Below are positions 18,010 to 27,174 of a stretch of DNA of 64,000 bases, piece after piece; position 1 is the stretch's first letter, and every line of letters starts with the position of its first letter. The translations under genes and the position numbers were made by a program. The stretch comes from Myxococcota bacterium (GTDB taxonomy: Bacteria; Myxococcota_A; UBA9160; UBA4427): assembly GCA_029243605.1 (NCBI GenBank), contig JAQWRT010000065.1:33430-97429 (forward strand). The letters run 5' to 3'. The notes under the pieces were generated by a model. The model was given only the letters and a program-made list of their open reading frames with translations. It ran no database searches and was not told where the DNA came from.

Positions 18010-18133
18010 GGGGGGTGATTAGCCGAAGGGCCTAGACCCGGCAAGACGCGGCGATCCCCACCCGGGGTCGAGAAAATCCCTCGAAAAAACCCGAGCCGAG
18101 CGATAGATTCCCGCTGCCCATCCGAGGAGTCCG

Positions 18134-18838
18134 ATGCCGCCCGCCCCCAAGCCCCGTGACGCCGCGAGCCTGCTCCTCCTCAAAGGGTCCGGGGCCGGGG
18201 CCTCGATCCTCATGGGCCGGCGACCGGCCGCTTCGTCCTTTGCCCCGGACTTCTTCGTCTTTCCGGGAGGCAAGCTAGAAGCCCACGATCACGGGCTGCC
18301 CTGCCCCTTTCCCCTTAGTCCCGAAACCGAACGGGGGCTGCGAACCAGCACCGCGGTGAGCGCCGAGACCGCCCGCGCCCTGGCCAACGCGGCCATCCGG
18401 GAGACCTACGAGGAGACCGGACTGCTACTCGCCCGGCCCGGCCGATTTTCCTCCCCCGCCCACGGCCCCTGGCACGCCTTCAGTCGCCGGGGGCTGGCCC
18501 CGGATCACTCGGCCCTGGGCATGATCGGACGGGCGATTACCCCTAGAAAGAGCCCCGTTCGCTTCCACGCACGCTTCCTCCTGGCCCACGCCAGCGCCAC
18601 CGTCGGCCGGCTCCGGCCCAACGAGGAACTCCTCGACCTGGCCTGGTACCCCTTGCAAGACGCTTTGCGACTCCCCGCCATCGATGTCACCCAAATCCTC
18701 CTTCGAGAGGTTCTCCAGGCGGTGGAGAGCGGCCTCGATCACGCGCCGCCCCGGCGGGCTTTCATCCGCTACCGGGATGAGGTCCCCATGGTCCGCTACG
18801 AATCCAATCTCCCCCCCGGGGCTGAACGGAACGCCTAG
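18134..18838 (+). CDS. NUDIX hydrolase
   Basis: A 234-residue pyrophosphohydrolase of the COG0494 group similar to eukaryotic NUDT19/CoA-pyrophosphatase-like proteins. The NUDIX box is split, as in that group: FFVFPGGKLEAHDHG, then about 30 extra residues, then NAAIRETYEETGLLL with the metal-binding Glu residues. The later part includes FHARFLLAHASATVGRL and ELLDLAWYPLQDAL. The substrate may be a nucleoside diphosphate or CoA derivative. GAGGAGT precedes the ATG as a ribosome site. It is divergent from the PAP-phosphatase gene. Confidence 0.87.
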   Translation: MPPAPKPRDAASLLLLKGSGAGASILMGRRPAASSFAPDFFVFPGGKLEAHDHGLPCPFPLSPETERGLRTSTAVSAETARALANAAIRETYEETGLLLARPGRFSSPAHGPWHAFSRRGLAPDHSALGMIGRAITPRKSPVRFHARFLLAHASATVGRLRPNEELLDLAWYPLQDALRLPAIDVTQILLREVLQAVESGLDHAPPRRAFIRYRDEVPMVRYESNLPPGAERNA

Positions 18839-19032
18839 GAAGCGAATCCCCTCGCCGGTGCCCGGTGGTGACTTGGTGCGCCATGGGTTTCTAAAATTCG
18901 ATTCAGAAAGCTTTTTCCTTTTAATATTCCGATGGAATACATAGGATCGTTGCATCGGATCGATTTGGGAAGGTCGACCGAGCGCACGGGTGGAAACCTG
19001 GCGTTTCAAGAACTACTGAAGGGGATTACTGG

Positions 19033-20574
19033 ATGGGGTTCGCGTTCGTTTTGCGGCGGAGGTTTGCCCGCGAACCTATGCCTGGCACGGCTGAGTACGG
19101 GTTATTTAGGGGGGCCGCTCGGCCATTGGCGAGACAGGCTCTGCGCTCGGGCGCCAATTTCGCGGCCCTGGTCATTGTCAGCTTTCTCGCGAGCGCCGTC
19201 GCAACCCAGCCCGCCTGGGCCTGTACCGTGAACATGGATGCGTTCACCTACGCCGAGGGCAGCAGCCTGAACGGCGCCACCGGGGGCAACTCGGGGGTGG
19301 GCGGCAGCTTTACCTCGGGCTGGGCAACCGATGGCGTAACGCCCACCAACGCATTCACAATTCATAATGGCCACGCCCGGGTAGGCAACACGGGCGGCGT
19401 GGACTACCGGATCTCCCGAGGTATGGATTTGTCCGGGGTCGTCGATATGGGGTGTTCTCCATTCGATCCCACGTGCTCGAGTTCGCCGATCTCCAACCCC
19501 GGGACGACCTTTGTCTACTCTCAGTTCGCCCAGGTCATCGACAATCACCTGCCCTACGAGGCCGCCGTCGAATTCAGCGACGCCTTTGGGATCACCGCGG
19601 CCTTCGGCATCCAGAATGACGGTGTCGATACAAACGACTACTTCTTTGCCGAGTTGGGAAATACCCGGGTGGTCTCGAACTACGCCGCCCTGGCCGACTC
19701 CGCCTACTACCTCTACGGCGCACTCAGTTTCGACGTCAACGGGGGCACGGACGATCTGTTTCGCATGTGGGTCAACCCCTCGTACAGCGATTTCCTGAAC
19801 AACATCAACCCCACCGTCGAGATCAGCATGGATCTGGAATCGCTCTCGGGCGGAGCCGCTCGCACCTCCCTCGGCAACACCATGGCCCTCATGGCCAACA
19901 CCCAACAAGCCGGCACCTTCAAGGCCTTCGACGACCTCCAGATTGCCCGGGATCCCGAACTTCTCTCGGCCCCGCGCCTGGATCTCGGCAATGGCAACAC
20001 TCAGGCCGGGTTCGACGAGTGGACCGTGGGTGCCACTCCCGAGCCGAGTTTCTCCCTGACCTTTGATCAGCATACCTATTACCCGAGTCTCCCCTCGGCC
20101 CTCGCCACCCTGACCCTCGAAGCCGTCGATGCCGGTGAGAATGTCGTCCTGGTCGAGAACAGCTTTGGCACACCGGGCTATATGGACGCCCTGCGCGGGG
20201 ATGGCGTCGAGGCCGCCGGTGGACTCCGCCTCACCTTCTCCGGCCTCCACCCCGACCAGTATCTCATTAAAACTTTCCACTATCAGACCTACGACAACAC
20301 CGAGGTCGATATCTACGTGAGCCAGGATGGCGGGCTGACCTTCGCGCTCTACACCTCATTCACGCCCGGGGGAGGGACCGACCAGGCGCGGGAGGCCATG
20401 ACCTTCTTCGAAAACCTCTCGGGGGACGATATTGTCATCGAATTCCGCCCCACCGTCGCCGGCTCCGTGGTGGGCATCAATGGTCTGCAATTTGTCCCAG
20501 AGCCGGGTACGGCCCTGCTGCTGGGCCTCGGACTGGTGGGCCTCGGGATCCGCCGCCGCCGCGAGGGTCGCTAG
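19033..20574 (+). CDS. PEP-CTERM sorting domain secreted protein
   Basis: A 513-residue exported protein. After a long basic N-terminus comes a signal peptide (FAALVIVSFLASAVATQPAWA). The mature part is rich in Gly, Asn, Asp and Thr, without a recognised enzyme motif, and appears built of two beta-rich halves (roughly 60-330 and 335-485). The end is a classical exosortase sorting signal: VPEPGTALLLGLGLVGLG followed by IRRRREGR. Such proteins are processed by exosortase (EpsH/XrtA) and are linked to exopolysaccharide or floc formation; no exosortase gene is in the window. AAGGGG before the ATG at 19033 supports this start. The 194-base upstream gap is AT-rich near 18890-18950, probably the promoter. 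Confidence 0.85.
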   Translation: MGFAFVLRRRFAREPMPGTAEYGLFRGAARPLARQALRSGANFAALVIVSFLASAVATQPAWACTVNMDAFTYAEGSSLNGATGGNSGVGGSFTSGWATDGVTPTNAFTIHNGHARVGNTGGVDYRISRGMDLSGVVDMGCSPFDPTCSSSPISNPGTTFVYSQFAQVIDNHLPYEAAVEFSDAFGITAAFGIQNDGVDTNDYFFAELGNTRVVSNYAALADSAYYLYGALSFDVNGGTDDLFRMWVNPSYSDFLNNINPTVEISMDLESLSGGAARTSLGNTMALMANTQQAGTFKAFDDLQIARDPELLSAPRLDLGNGNTQAGFDEWTVGATPEPSFSLTFDQHTYYPSLPSALATLTLEAVDAGENVVLVENSFGTPGYMDALRGDGVEAAGGLRLTFSGLHPDQYLIKTFHYQTYDNTEVDIYVSQDGGLTFALYTSFTPGGGTDQAREAMTFFENLSGDDIVIEFRPTVAGSVVGINGLQFVPEPGTALLLGLGLVGLGIRRRREGR

Positions 20575-20677
20575 GGCTCCTGAGACGCGCCCCGCCCCTC
20601 ATCGTCCCAACATCCCGGTTCGGCTCGGCCACTCGGGTCCAGGCCCCGGCTCGGCGACGCGCCCCTGCTCACACCGA

Positions 20678-20715
20678 AAAAAAAACACTAGCACTTTCGC
20701 CCGGCAGTTTTTTTT
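20678..20715. other. A-tract/T-tract inverted pair before pit
   Basis: AAAAAAAAC at 20678-20686 and GTTTTTTTT at 20707-20715 can pair over nine bases around a 20-base loop. Runs of eight or more A or T are very rare in this GC-rich window. It may end PEP-CTERM transcription or serve as curved upstream DNA for the pit promoter. The rest of the 241-base gap shows nothing clear. Confidence 0.4.
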
Positions 20716-20815
20716 GGAAATCTACGCCCGGACCAAACGACCGACCCGAACCAATCCGCGCGCAGCAAAACTCTCAAGAATCGATTCAATCTGCCGGGGG
20801 GGCAGTCAAGACCAT

Positions 20816-22069
20816 ATGCCGAGCCTAGATTCGGTCCCTGTAGAACTCTGGATCGCTGGAATTCTCGCGCTGTACATGGCCTGGGCGATCGGGGCCAATG
20901 ACGTCGCCAATGCCATGGGCACCAGCGTCGGTTCTGGGGCCCTGACCATCCGGCATGCCATTATCGTTGCCGCCCTGCTCGAGTTCCTTGGGGCGTTTCT
21001 GGCCGGCGGCCATGTCACCGACACCGTCCGCAAGGGCATGATCGACATGGACCTGGTGAGTCAGGACCAACTCATCCATGGCATGCTGGCGGCCCTTGCG
21101 TCGGCGGCGACGCTCTTACTCGGCGCCACCCGGCTCGGGCTTCCCGTCTCCACCACCCACTCCATCGTGGGCGCCATCGTGGGTTTCGGGGCAGTGGGCA
21201 TCGGGATGAGTGCCGTCAACTGGCCAAAGGTCGGGCAGATCGTCGCGTCCTGGTTGACCTCGCCGCTCCTCGCCGGGGTCATCGCTTTCGCGATTTTTCA
21301 ATTCACTCGCAAGATGATCCTGGATCGGTCGGAGCCCCTGGCCCAAGTCCGCAAGCTCGGGCCCTTCTTCTTTTTCTTCGTCTTCTTCGTGATCGGCCTC
21401 GTCACCCTCTTCAAGGGCCTCAAGAACCTCAATCTTGATCTCGACCTTCCCCAGGCCGTTCTGGGCTCCGCCCTCCTCGGCCTACTGGGCGCTGGCGTGG
21501 GCAAATTCTTTATCGGTCGGGTGAGCACCGGGGAACCCGACCCCAACCACCGTTTCAGCCAGGTTGAACGTGTCTTCGTCGTTCTTCAGATCCTAACGGC
21601 CTGCGCGGTCGCCTTCGCCCACGGATCCAACGATGTGGCCAACTCCATCGGACCCCTGGCCGCCATCGCGAGCGCGGTGGGCGGCAGTGAGATCGCCAGC
21701 AAGGCTCCGGTCGCCCCCTGGATGCTCGCCATCGGGGGCGTGGGGATCGTGATCGGACTCGCCACCTGGGGCTACCGCGTCATGGAAACCGTGGGGAAAC
21801 GAATTACCGAACTCACTCCCAGCCGGGGCTTCGCGGCTGAACTCGCCGCCGCAACAACCATCGTCCTCGCTTCCCGGCTCGGTATTCCCGTCTCGACGAC
21901 CCACACCCTGGTGGGTGCCGTCCTCGGAGTGGGGTTGGCCCGGGGCATCGGCGCCATCGACCTCAGGGTCGTGGGGCAGATCATGGCCTCCTGGGTGGCC
22001 ACCCTACCCATCGCGGCGGGGCTTTCCGTTTTCTTCTACTTCTTCTTCAAGGGTCTGCTGACACCCTAG
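20816..22069 (+). CDS. pit: Inorganic phosphate transporter, PiT family
   Basis: A 417-residue inner-membrane low-affinity phosphate:cation symporter. Both PiT signature repeats are present: AWAIGANDVANAMGTSVGSGAL near the N-terminus and AFAHGSNDVANSIGPLAAI in the second half, each paired with a LPVSTTHSIVGAIVG / IPVSTTHTLVGAVLG segment. About ten hydrophobic segments are visible, and a Phe-rich helix (FFFFFVFFVIG) stands in the middle. I chose the ATG at 20816; the open frame upstream begins inside the PEP-CTERM gene. The DUF47 partner follows after 11 bases, the usual pair. Confidence 0.95.
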   Translation: MPSLDSVPVELWIAGILALYMAWAIGANDVANAMGTSVGSGALTIRHAIIVAALLEFLGAFLAGGHVTDTVRKGMIDMDLVSQDQLIHGMLAALASAATLLLGATRLGLPVSTTHSIVGAIVGFGAVGIGMSAVNWPKVGQIVASWLTSPLLAGVIAFAIFQFTRKMILDRSEPLAQVRKLGPFFFFFVFFVIGLVTLFKGLKNLNLDLDLPQAVLGSALLGLLGAGVGKFFIGRVSTGEPDPNHRFSQVERVFVVLQILTACAVAFAHGSNDVANSIGPLAAIASAVGGSEIASKAPVAPWMLAIGGVGIVIGLATWGYRVMETVGKRITELTPSRGFAAELAAATTIVLASRLGIPVSTTHTLVGAVLGVGLARGIGAIDLRVVGQIMASWVATLPIAAGLSVFFYFFFKGLLTP

Positions 22070-22080
22070 GGGGGCGCACC

Positions 22081-22749
22081 GTGTCCTGGATTGACAAACT
22101 CGTAGGCGAATCTCCTATTCGCCCCATGCAGGAACACATCGGCGTGGTGGTGGCTTGCGCGAGTCAGGTCACCAACCTGATCGAGGCCATGGTCATCGGA
22201 GACGACGACGCCATCGCTTCGACCCGCAGCAAGATCGACCAACTCGAGCACCAAGCCGACGAATTAAAGCACGAGATCCGCAGCAATATGCCGCGACGCC
22301 TTCTGCTCGCCATGGAACGGCGAGACATGCTGGATATTCTCGATTGCCAGGATTCCATCGCCGACACGGCCCAGGACATCGCCGAGTTGGCCGACCAACG
22401 CAGCATGCACCTGCCCGAGCCCCTGGCCGATCCCGTCCGGGATCTCACCCGGCGGGTCATCGCGGCCTGCGAACAGGGCCAGGCCGTGATCAACGAGCTC
22501 GACGAGCTCCTGGAAACCGGCTTCGGAGACCGAGAAATCGCCCGCATCGAGAGCATGATCTCGGAACTGGGACGCATCGAGTCCGAGACCGACGTGCTCC
22601 TCGACCAGGCGGCCCGGGCACTCTTCGCCATAGAGGACGAACTCGGGGTCTCGTCGGTCTACTGGCACCAGCTGATCCTCTGGATCGCCGACCTCGCCGA
22701 TTACGCCGAGCGGGTGGGGAACCGGCTGCACCTGCTGATCGCTCAGTAG
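22081..22749 (+). CDS. DUF47 (PhoU-like) Pit accessory protein
   Basis: 222 residues, almost entirely helical, of the TIGR00153/DUF47 family, which resembles PhoU and is thought to regulate or assist the adjacent Pit transporter. Typical parts are SPIRPMQEHIGVVVACASQV, IDQLEHQADELKHEIRSNMP and the long second half with many Glu/Asp/Arg. GTG start with GGGGGG 6-11 bases upstream, 11 bases after pit, so both are one operon. A 12-base tandem repeat begins at its last codons and runs into the gap before moaA. Confidence 0.9.
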   Translation: MSWIDKLVGESPIRPMQEHIGVVVACASQVTNLIEAMVIGDDDAIASTRSKIDQLEHQADELKHEIRSNMPRRLLLAMERRDMLDILDCQDSIADTAQDIAELADQRSMHLPEPLADPVRDLTRRVIAACEQGQAVINELDELLETGFGDREIARIESMISELGRIESETDVLLDQAARALFAIEDELGVSSVYWHQLILWIADLADYAERVGNRLHLLIAQ

Positions 22750-22780
22750 AGCGCTCAGTCAAGCGCTCAGTCAAGCGCTC
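22741..22780. repeat. 12-base tandem repeat, about 3.3 copies
   Basis: GCTCAGTAGAGC, GCTCAGTCAAGC, GCTCAGTCAAGC and a partial GCTC stand in tandem. The array includes the TAG stop codon of the DUF47 gene and ends seven bases before the moaA stop codon. Each unit junction makes the palindrome AGCGCT. No T-run follows, so it is not an obvious terminator; slippage in a small palindromic unit is a likely origin. Confidence 0.8.
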
Positions 22781-22786
22781 CGGGAG

Positions 22787-23806
22787 CTACCCCCCGATCT
22801 GGTACATCTCCACCCGGTCGGGCCGGTTGGAGCCGAGCCCCTCGGTTCGCTCCTCGGAATAGCGATCCGAACGCCGGGACCAGATGCCGCGGATCGTCGC
22901 GCGCAATTCGTCGTCGCTCGCGCCTTCTCTGAGCGGCGTGCGCAGGTCCACGCCTCCCGAAGCGAAGAGGCAGGTCACGAGTTGGCCGTCCGTGGTCAAG
23001 CGTGCCCGGGTGCAGCCCCCGCAGAAGGGATTCGACACCGAGGTGATGATTCCGATCTCGCCTTCCCCATCGCGGTAACCCCAACGTCTGGCGACCTCGC
23101 CCGAGTAGCTGGACTCCAGCGGTTCCAGGGGGAACTCGGATTCGATCTGCGCCAGAATTTCTGCAGCCGGCACAACTTGCCCCAACTCCCAGCCATTCCG
23201 GGTGCCCACATCCATGAATTCGATGAAACGCACGATATGCCCGGTTCCCTTGAAGTGCCTGGCGAGGTCGAGCAGGGTGTGATCGTTGACGCCTTTTTGG
23301 ACGACGCAGTTGATCTTGATCGAGTCGAAGCCCGCCCTTTCGGCGGCGGCGACCCCGGACAGCACCCGGTCCAGGGAGAGCTTGCCCCCATTCAACTGGC
23401 TGAAAACTTCGGGATCCAGGCTATCGAGACTCACCGTCAGGCGCCCCAACCCCTCGCGCCGCAACTGACCGGCCATCCTCTCGAGAAGAGTCCCGTTGGT
23501 GGTCAGGGCCAGATCGCCAATACCCTCGACTGCACTCAACTGGCGGACCAATTCGTGTAGCCCGTGGCGCAGCAGGGGTTCGCCACCGGTAATCCGAAGC
23601 TTCCGAACTCCCAGGGGCGCCATCAAGCGCACCAGCCGCTCGATCTCTTCAAACGTGAGAATTTCTTCCCGGGGCAAGAAAGTGTACTGCTCCCCGAAGA
23701 TTTCGGCGGGCATGCAGTAGGTGCAGCGGAAATTACAGCGGTCCGTAACCGAGATTCGGAGATCTCTGAGCGGACGGTCGAGTGTGTCGAGAGGAGCTGG
23801 ATCCAT
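22787..23806 (-). CDS. moaA: GTP 3',8-cyclase (molybdenum cofactor step 1)
   Basis: Radical-SAM enzyme that, with MoaC, turns GTP into cyclic pyranopterin monophosphate. The N-terminal cluster motif is VTDRCNFRCTYCMP; the second cluster is held by FCGGCTRARLTTDGQLVTC; the C-terminal Gly-Gly (QIGG) that reaches the active site is intact. About 339 residues from the ATG at 23806, which places the usual 15-20 residues before RPLRDLRIS. An in-frame upstream ATG at 23887 would overlap the preceding protease gene by 23 bases and is less likely. It is co-directional with the ClpP-like gene. No moaC, moaE or moeA gene is near. Confidence 0.95.
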   Translation of the reverse strand: MDPAPLDTLDRPLRDLRISVTDRCNFRCTYCMPAEIFGEQYTFLPREEILTFEEIERLVRLMAPLGVRKLRITGGEPLLRHGLHELVRQLSAVEGIGDLALTTNGTLLERMAGQLRREGLGRLTVSLDSLDPEVFSQLNGGKLSLDRVLSGVAAAERAGFDSIKINCVVQKGVNDHTLLDLARHFKGTGHIVRFIEFMDVGTRNGWELGQVVPAAEILAQIESEFPLEPLESSYSGEVARRWGYRDGEGEIGIITSVSNPFCGGCTRARLTTDGQLVTCLFASGGVDLRTPLREGASDDELRATIRGIWSRRSDRYSEERTEGLGSNRPDRVEMYQIGG

Positions 23807-23864
23807 CAGCCGAGAGGATAGGCCCTCGAAATGCTCTTTCCCAGACCGCTCCCACGCGAGTTGC

Positions 23865-24446
23865 TCAACCGATTTCGCCGGCCCCATTCACGATCTTCGC
23901 GATCAGTCCGTACTCGAGGGCCTCTTCGGCGTTCATCCAGAAATTGCGATCGCTATCGTTTTCGACCTGTTCCACGCTCTGGCCGGTCTCCCCGGCGATC
24001 ATTCGGTTGATCCGCTCACGCAATTTGAGAATTTCCTCGGCGGCAATCCGGATATCACTGGCCTGACCACCGGCGCCTCCGCTCGGCTGGTGGAGCAAAA
24101 AACGGGTATTCGGAAGCGAATATCGACAATCCTTCTCGGCACCCAGCAGGATCGGGACGCCAATACTCGCCACCCAGCCCGCTCCCAACGTAATGATCGG
24201 CGACTCGATAAATTTCATCATGTCGTGAATCGCAAAGCCAGAATCGACGTGTCCCCCCTGGCTGGTAATGATCACCCGGATCGGGTCATGATTGATGGCA
24301 TTCAGGATCAGCAACTGGCTAATGGTCCGCTCGGCGAGTTTCTCGTCGACCTGCCCACCCACCAATACGGTGCGAGTCTCGAGCATCCGGGCAGCTAGGC
24401 CCTCTTCGCGGCCAGACTCGCTTGAGTCGTCTTTGTGCAAAATCAT
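23865..24446 (-). CDS. ClpP-like serine protease subunit
   Basis: A 193-residue ClpP-family protein. The catalytic triad seems intact: Ser in GAGWVASIGVPIL, His in TRFLLHQPSGG and Asp in ENDSDRNFWMNAEEALEYG. The segment GGQVDEKLAERTISQLLIL, followed by IRVIITSQGGHVDSGFAIHD, matches ClpP; the Ser motif VASIG differs from the canonical AASMG, so this is probably a second, divergent ClpP paralogue rather than the housekeeping copy. I chose the ATG at 24446 because GGAAGGA lies ten bases upstream. No clpX or tig gene is adjacent, unlike housekeeping clpP loci. Confidence 0.87.
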   Translation of the reverse strand: MILHKDDSSESGREEGLAARMLETRTVLVGGQVDEKLAERTISQLLILNAINHDPIRVIITSQGGHVDSGFAIHDMMKFIESPIITLGAGWVASIGVPILLGAEKDCRYSLPNTRFLLHQPSGGAGGQASDIRIAAEEILKLRERINRMIAGETGQSVEQVENDSDRNFWMNAEEALEYGLIAKIVNGAGEIG

Positions 24447-24534
24447 CGCTTGAATTCTTCCTTCCGCCCCCACCGGGACCCTTTTCCCCTGCGAACCGAG
24501 GCTCCGCACGGTAGCCGATCAGCGCCAAGACGTC

Positions 24535-25317
24535 TCAGTCGTTGAAACCCCCGTGGCGACCCGAGCCGGCGGCAAAGCGCCTGGCACCCTCCTGAGTCTC
24601 TCCCGAGCGAATCACCTCCAGGCCTCGGCGACTCTCCTCGACCAGGGCGACATCGAGATCCAACGACCATTGCCCCAGCGCGGAAAGCCGATCCGCACGC
24701 ATGCAGCGCTGGGGGAAGCCCGCCAGTTCGGCCGCCAGGGCACGGGCTCCGACCAGCGCTTCACCGGGCTTGACCAGGCGGCTGACAAGGCCCACACGCT
24801 CGGCCTCCTCCCCGGAAACTCCTCGGCCGGTCAGGATCATATCCATGGCCACACCCTGGCCAACAATGCGGGGCAAACGGACGGTCCCCCCGTCGACCAG
24901 GGGAACCCCCCAACGACGACAATAGACGCCAAATACGGCGTCCGTGGACGCCACCCGAAGGTCACACCAAAGCGCCAACTCGAGCCCGCCCGCCACGGCG
25001 AAGCCCTCCACCGCGGCGATCACGGGTTTCTCGAGCAGCATGCGCGTGGGGCCCATCGGTCCGTCGCCTTCGAGGTCGACTCGATTGCCCCCTGCCCGGG
25101 CCACCGCCTTGAGGTCAGCCCCCGCACAGAAGCAGCCATCGGCACCGGTCAGAATGGCCACGGCGAGCGACTCGTCCTCTTCGAAGCGGCGAAAGGCCTC
25201 GGCAAGATTTTCTGCCGTGTCCCGGTCAACGCAATTGCGAACTTCCGGCCGAAAAATCGTGATCACGGCCGTGCTGCCCTCCTCCGCGTAGGAAACGTTC
25301 CCGATCTTGCTCTCCAC
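24535..25317 (-). CDS. Enoyl-CoA hydratase/isomerase (crotonase) family
   Basis: 260 residues of the crotonase superfamily, which acts on acyl-CoA thioesters. Oxyanion-hole segments are FCAGADLKAVA and VEGFAVAGGLELALWCDLRVA; the position after it reads FGVYCRRWGVPLVDGGTVRLPR, where classical hydratases have Glu residues, so the reaction could be hydration, isomerisation or another crotonase chemistry. GTG start with GGGAGGG upstream. It is divergent from the acyl-CoA synthetase gene, which points to a shared fatty-acyl role. Confidence 0.88.
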   Translation of the reverse strand: MESKIGNVSYAEEGSTAVITIFRPEVRNCVDRDTAENLAEAFRRFEEDESLAVAILTGADGCFCAGADLKAVARAGGNRVDLEGDGPMGPTRMLLEKPVIAAVEGFAVAGGLELALWCDLRVASTDAVFGVYCRRWGVPLVDGGTVRLPRIVGQGVAMDMILTGRGVSGEEAERVGLVSRLVKPGEALVGARALAAELAGFPQRCMRADRLSALGQWSLDLDVALVEESRRGLEVIRSGETQEGARRFAAGSGRHGGFND

Positions 25318-25468
25318 TGGTTATCCCTCCCCTTGCTCCACCCCGGGTCCGAGGCTAAAGAATTCGGCGCCTATGCGTCTTCCCGGCTGGTGGAAGCCCG
25401 GCCCGGGAACGGTAGACTGAAATTCGGCGGCGCCCCTGCCCCCAGCCTCTCTTTCGAAGGAGAAAATC

Positions 25469-27055
25469 GTGCAAGTCCCCCTCCTCGTTGATGATTTCCT
25501 CCGCCGAGCCACTCAGGTCTACGCGGACAAGACCGCCGTCATCGACGGCAACCGGCGCTTCACGTACAGAGAACTCGGCGAGCGGGTCAACCGGCTGTCC
25601 AACGCCCTCCTCGAACTCGGCGTAAGCCAGGGCGACCGGGTCTGCATTCTTTCTCCCAACTCGCATTTCTTCCTCGAGAGTTTCTACGCCACCAGCCAAA
25701 TCGGCGTCGTCCTGGTCCCCCTCAACTACCGCCTCTCGGGTCCGGAGCACGAGTACATCCTCAACCACGCTGGGGTTCAAACCGTACTCGTGGATTGGGA
25801 ATACGCGCCCGTCATCGACACGATTCGCCAAGACCTGCCCGAGGTCCGCAACTGGATCCTGGCCCGAGACGAGGTCGACGCCCCCGTCGCCGGTTGGCAG
25901 GATTGGGAAACCCTCATCGCCCATGCCAGCCCGACACCCCCAGAACGTCCCGAGATCGGCGAGAACGATGTCGTCTCCATCAACTACACGTCCGGGACCA
26001 CCGCCCGACCCAAGGGCGTGATGCTGACCCACCGCAATTGCTACATCAACGCGTATAGCCTCATCGCCCATCTCGGTATACGCCATGAGGATGTCGAGTT
26101 GTGGACCCTGCCCATGTTCCACTGCAATGGCTGGGGGGGCGTCTACGCCCTGACGGGCATGGGAGGAACCCATGTCATCCTCCGCAATATCGAGGGGCGG
26201 CGAATCTTCGAATTGATCGCCGACGAGGGCGTCACTTTTGCGTGCATGGCCCCGGCTGTTCTCCGAACCATTCTCGATTTCCCCGAAAGAGCGGACTTCG
26301 ACATCAAGACCCGTCCTCGCTTCACCGTCGCCGGCGCCCCTCCCCCAGCGGCCTTCATCCAGCGCCTCGAACAGGAGCTCGGCTGGCAGTTCATCCAGAT
26401 CTACGGGCTCACCGAAACCGCTCCCTTCGTGACCTCCAGCCTTCCCGACCACAATACCGACACTGGCGATTTCACTCGGCGCGCCAGGGCGGGTGTTCCG
26501 GGCATCGGCGTTGATATCGCCGTTCTCGACCCCTCGGGCGAACCTGTCCCCATGGACAACCAGAGCATCGGTGAAGTCTGCGTGCGCTCCAACGTGGTCT
26601 TCGACGGCTACTACGAGCAACCCGAGGCCACGGCGGCCGCGCTTCACAGCGGTTTCTTTCATACCGGAGACCTGGGGGTCTGGGATGAAACCCGCTCGAT
26701 TCATATCGTCGATCGGCAAAAGGATGTGATCATCACGGGGGGCGAGAACGTCAGCTCTCCCGAGATCGAAGATGCGCTCTACCAGCATCCGGGCGTCCTG
26801 GAGTGCGCCGTCATCGGCGTTCCCCACGAAAAGTGGGGGGAGACTCCCAAAGCCTTAGTGGTCTCCCGCTCGGACCAAAGCCTCACGGAAAGCGAACTGA
26901 TCGAGTTCTGCCGCACTCGACTGGCGCATTTCAAATGCCCAACCAGCGTCGAACTCGTATCCGAGTTGCCGAGAACAGCCACGGGGAAGCTGCAAAAATT
27001 CAAACTCCGCGAGAAGTACTGGGGCAAAGGCAAACGCAAGGTCAGCGGGGGCTGA
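25469..27055 (+). CDS. Acyl-CoA synthetase (AMP-forming)
   Basis: A 528-residue ANL-superfamily ligase that activates a carboxylic acid (probably fatty or aryl) to its acyl-AMP and then acyl-CoA. Core motifs in order: INYTSGTTARPKGVMLTHRN (P-loop), IYGLTETAPF, GFFHTGDLGVWDE, and the hinge VDRQKDVIITGGENVSSPEI; the catalytic Lys lies in PRTATGKLQKFKLRE near the end. GTG start with AAGGAG upstream. It is followed by a MarR regulator and a thioesterase, an arrangement common for catabolic acyl-CoA clusters. Confidence 0.93.
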   Translation: MQVPLLVDDFLRRATQVYADKTAVIDGNRRFTYRELGERVNRLSNALLELGVSQGDRVCILSPNSHFFLESFYATSQIGVVLVPLNYRLSGPEHEYILNHAGVQTVLVDWEYAPVIDTIRQDLPEVRNWILARDEVDAPVAGWQDWETLIAHASPTPPERPEIGENDVVSINYTSGTTARPKGVMLTHRNCYINAYSLIAHLGIRHEDVELWTLPMFHCNGWGGVYALTGMGGTHVILRNIEGRRIFELIADEGVTFACMAPAVLRTILDFPERADFDIKTRPRFTVAGAPPPAAFIQRLEQELGWQFIQIYGLTETAPFVTSSLPDHNTDTGDFTRRARAGVPGIGVDIAVLDPSGEPVPMDNQSIGEVCVRSNVVFDGYYEQPEATAAALHSGFFHTGDLGVWDETRSIHIVDRQKDVIITGGENVSSPEIEDALYQHPGVLECAVIGVPHEKWGETPKALVVSRSDQSLTESELIEFCRTRLAHFKCPTSVELVSELPRTATGKLQKFKLREKYWGKGKRKVSGG

Positions 27056-27174
27056 AGCGCCCTGCGAAAGGATCCAAAGCCCCGGCCAACCCAGGGGCCC
27101 CTACCCAGCGAGAACGCCAAAACTCGAGGCCTAAATCGCCTCGCCCCGCCCCGGGCTTTTGATAACCTTTCGCC

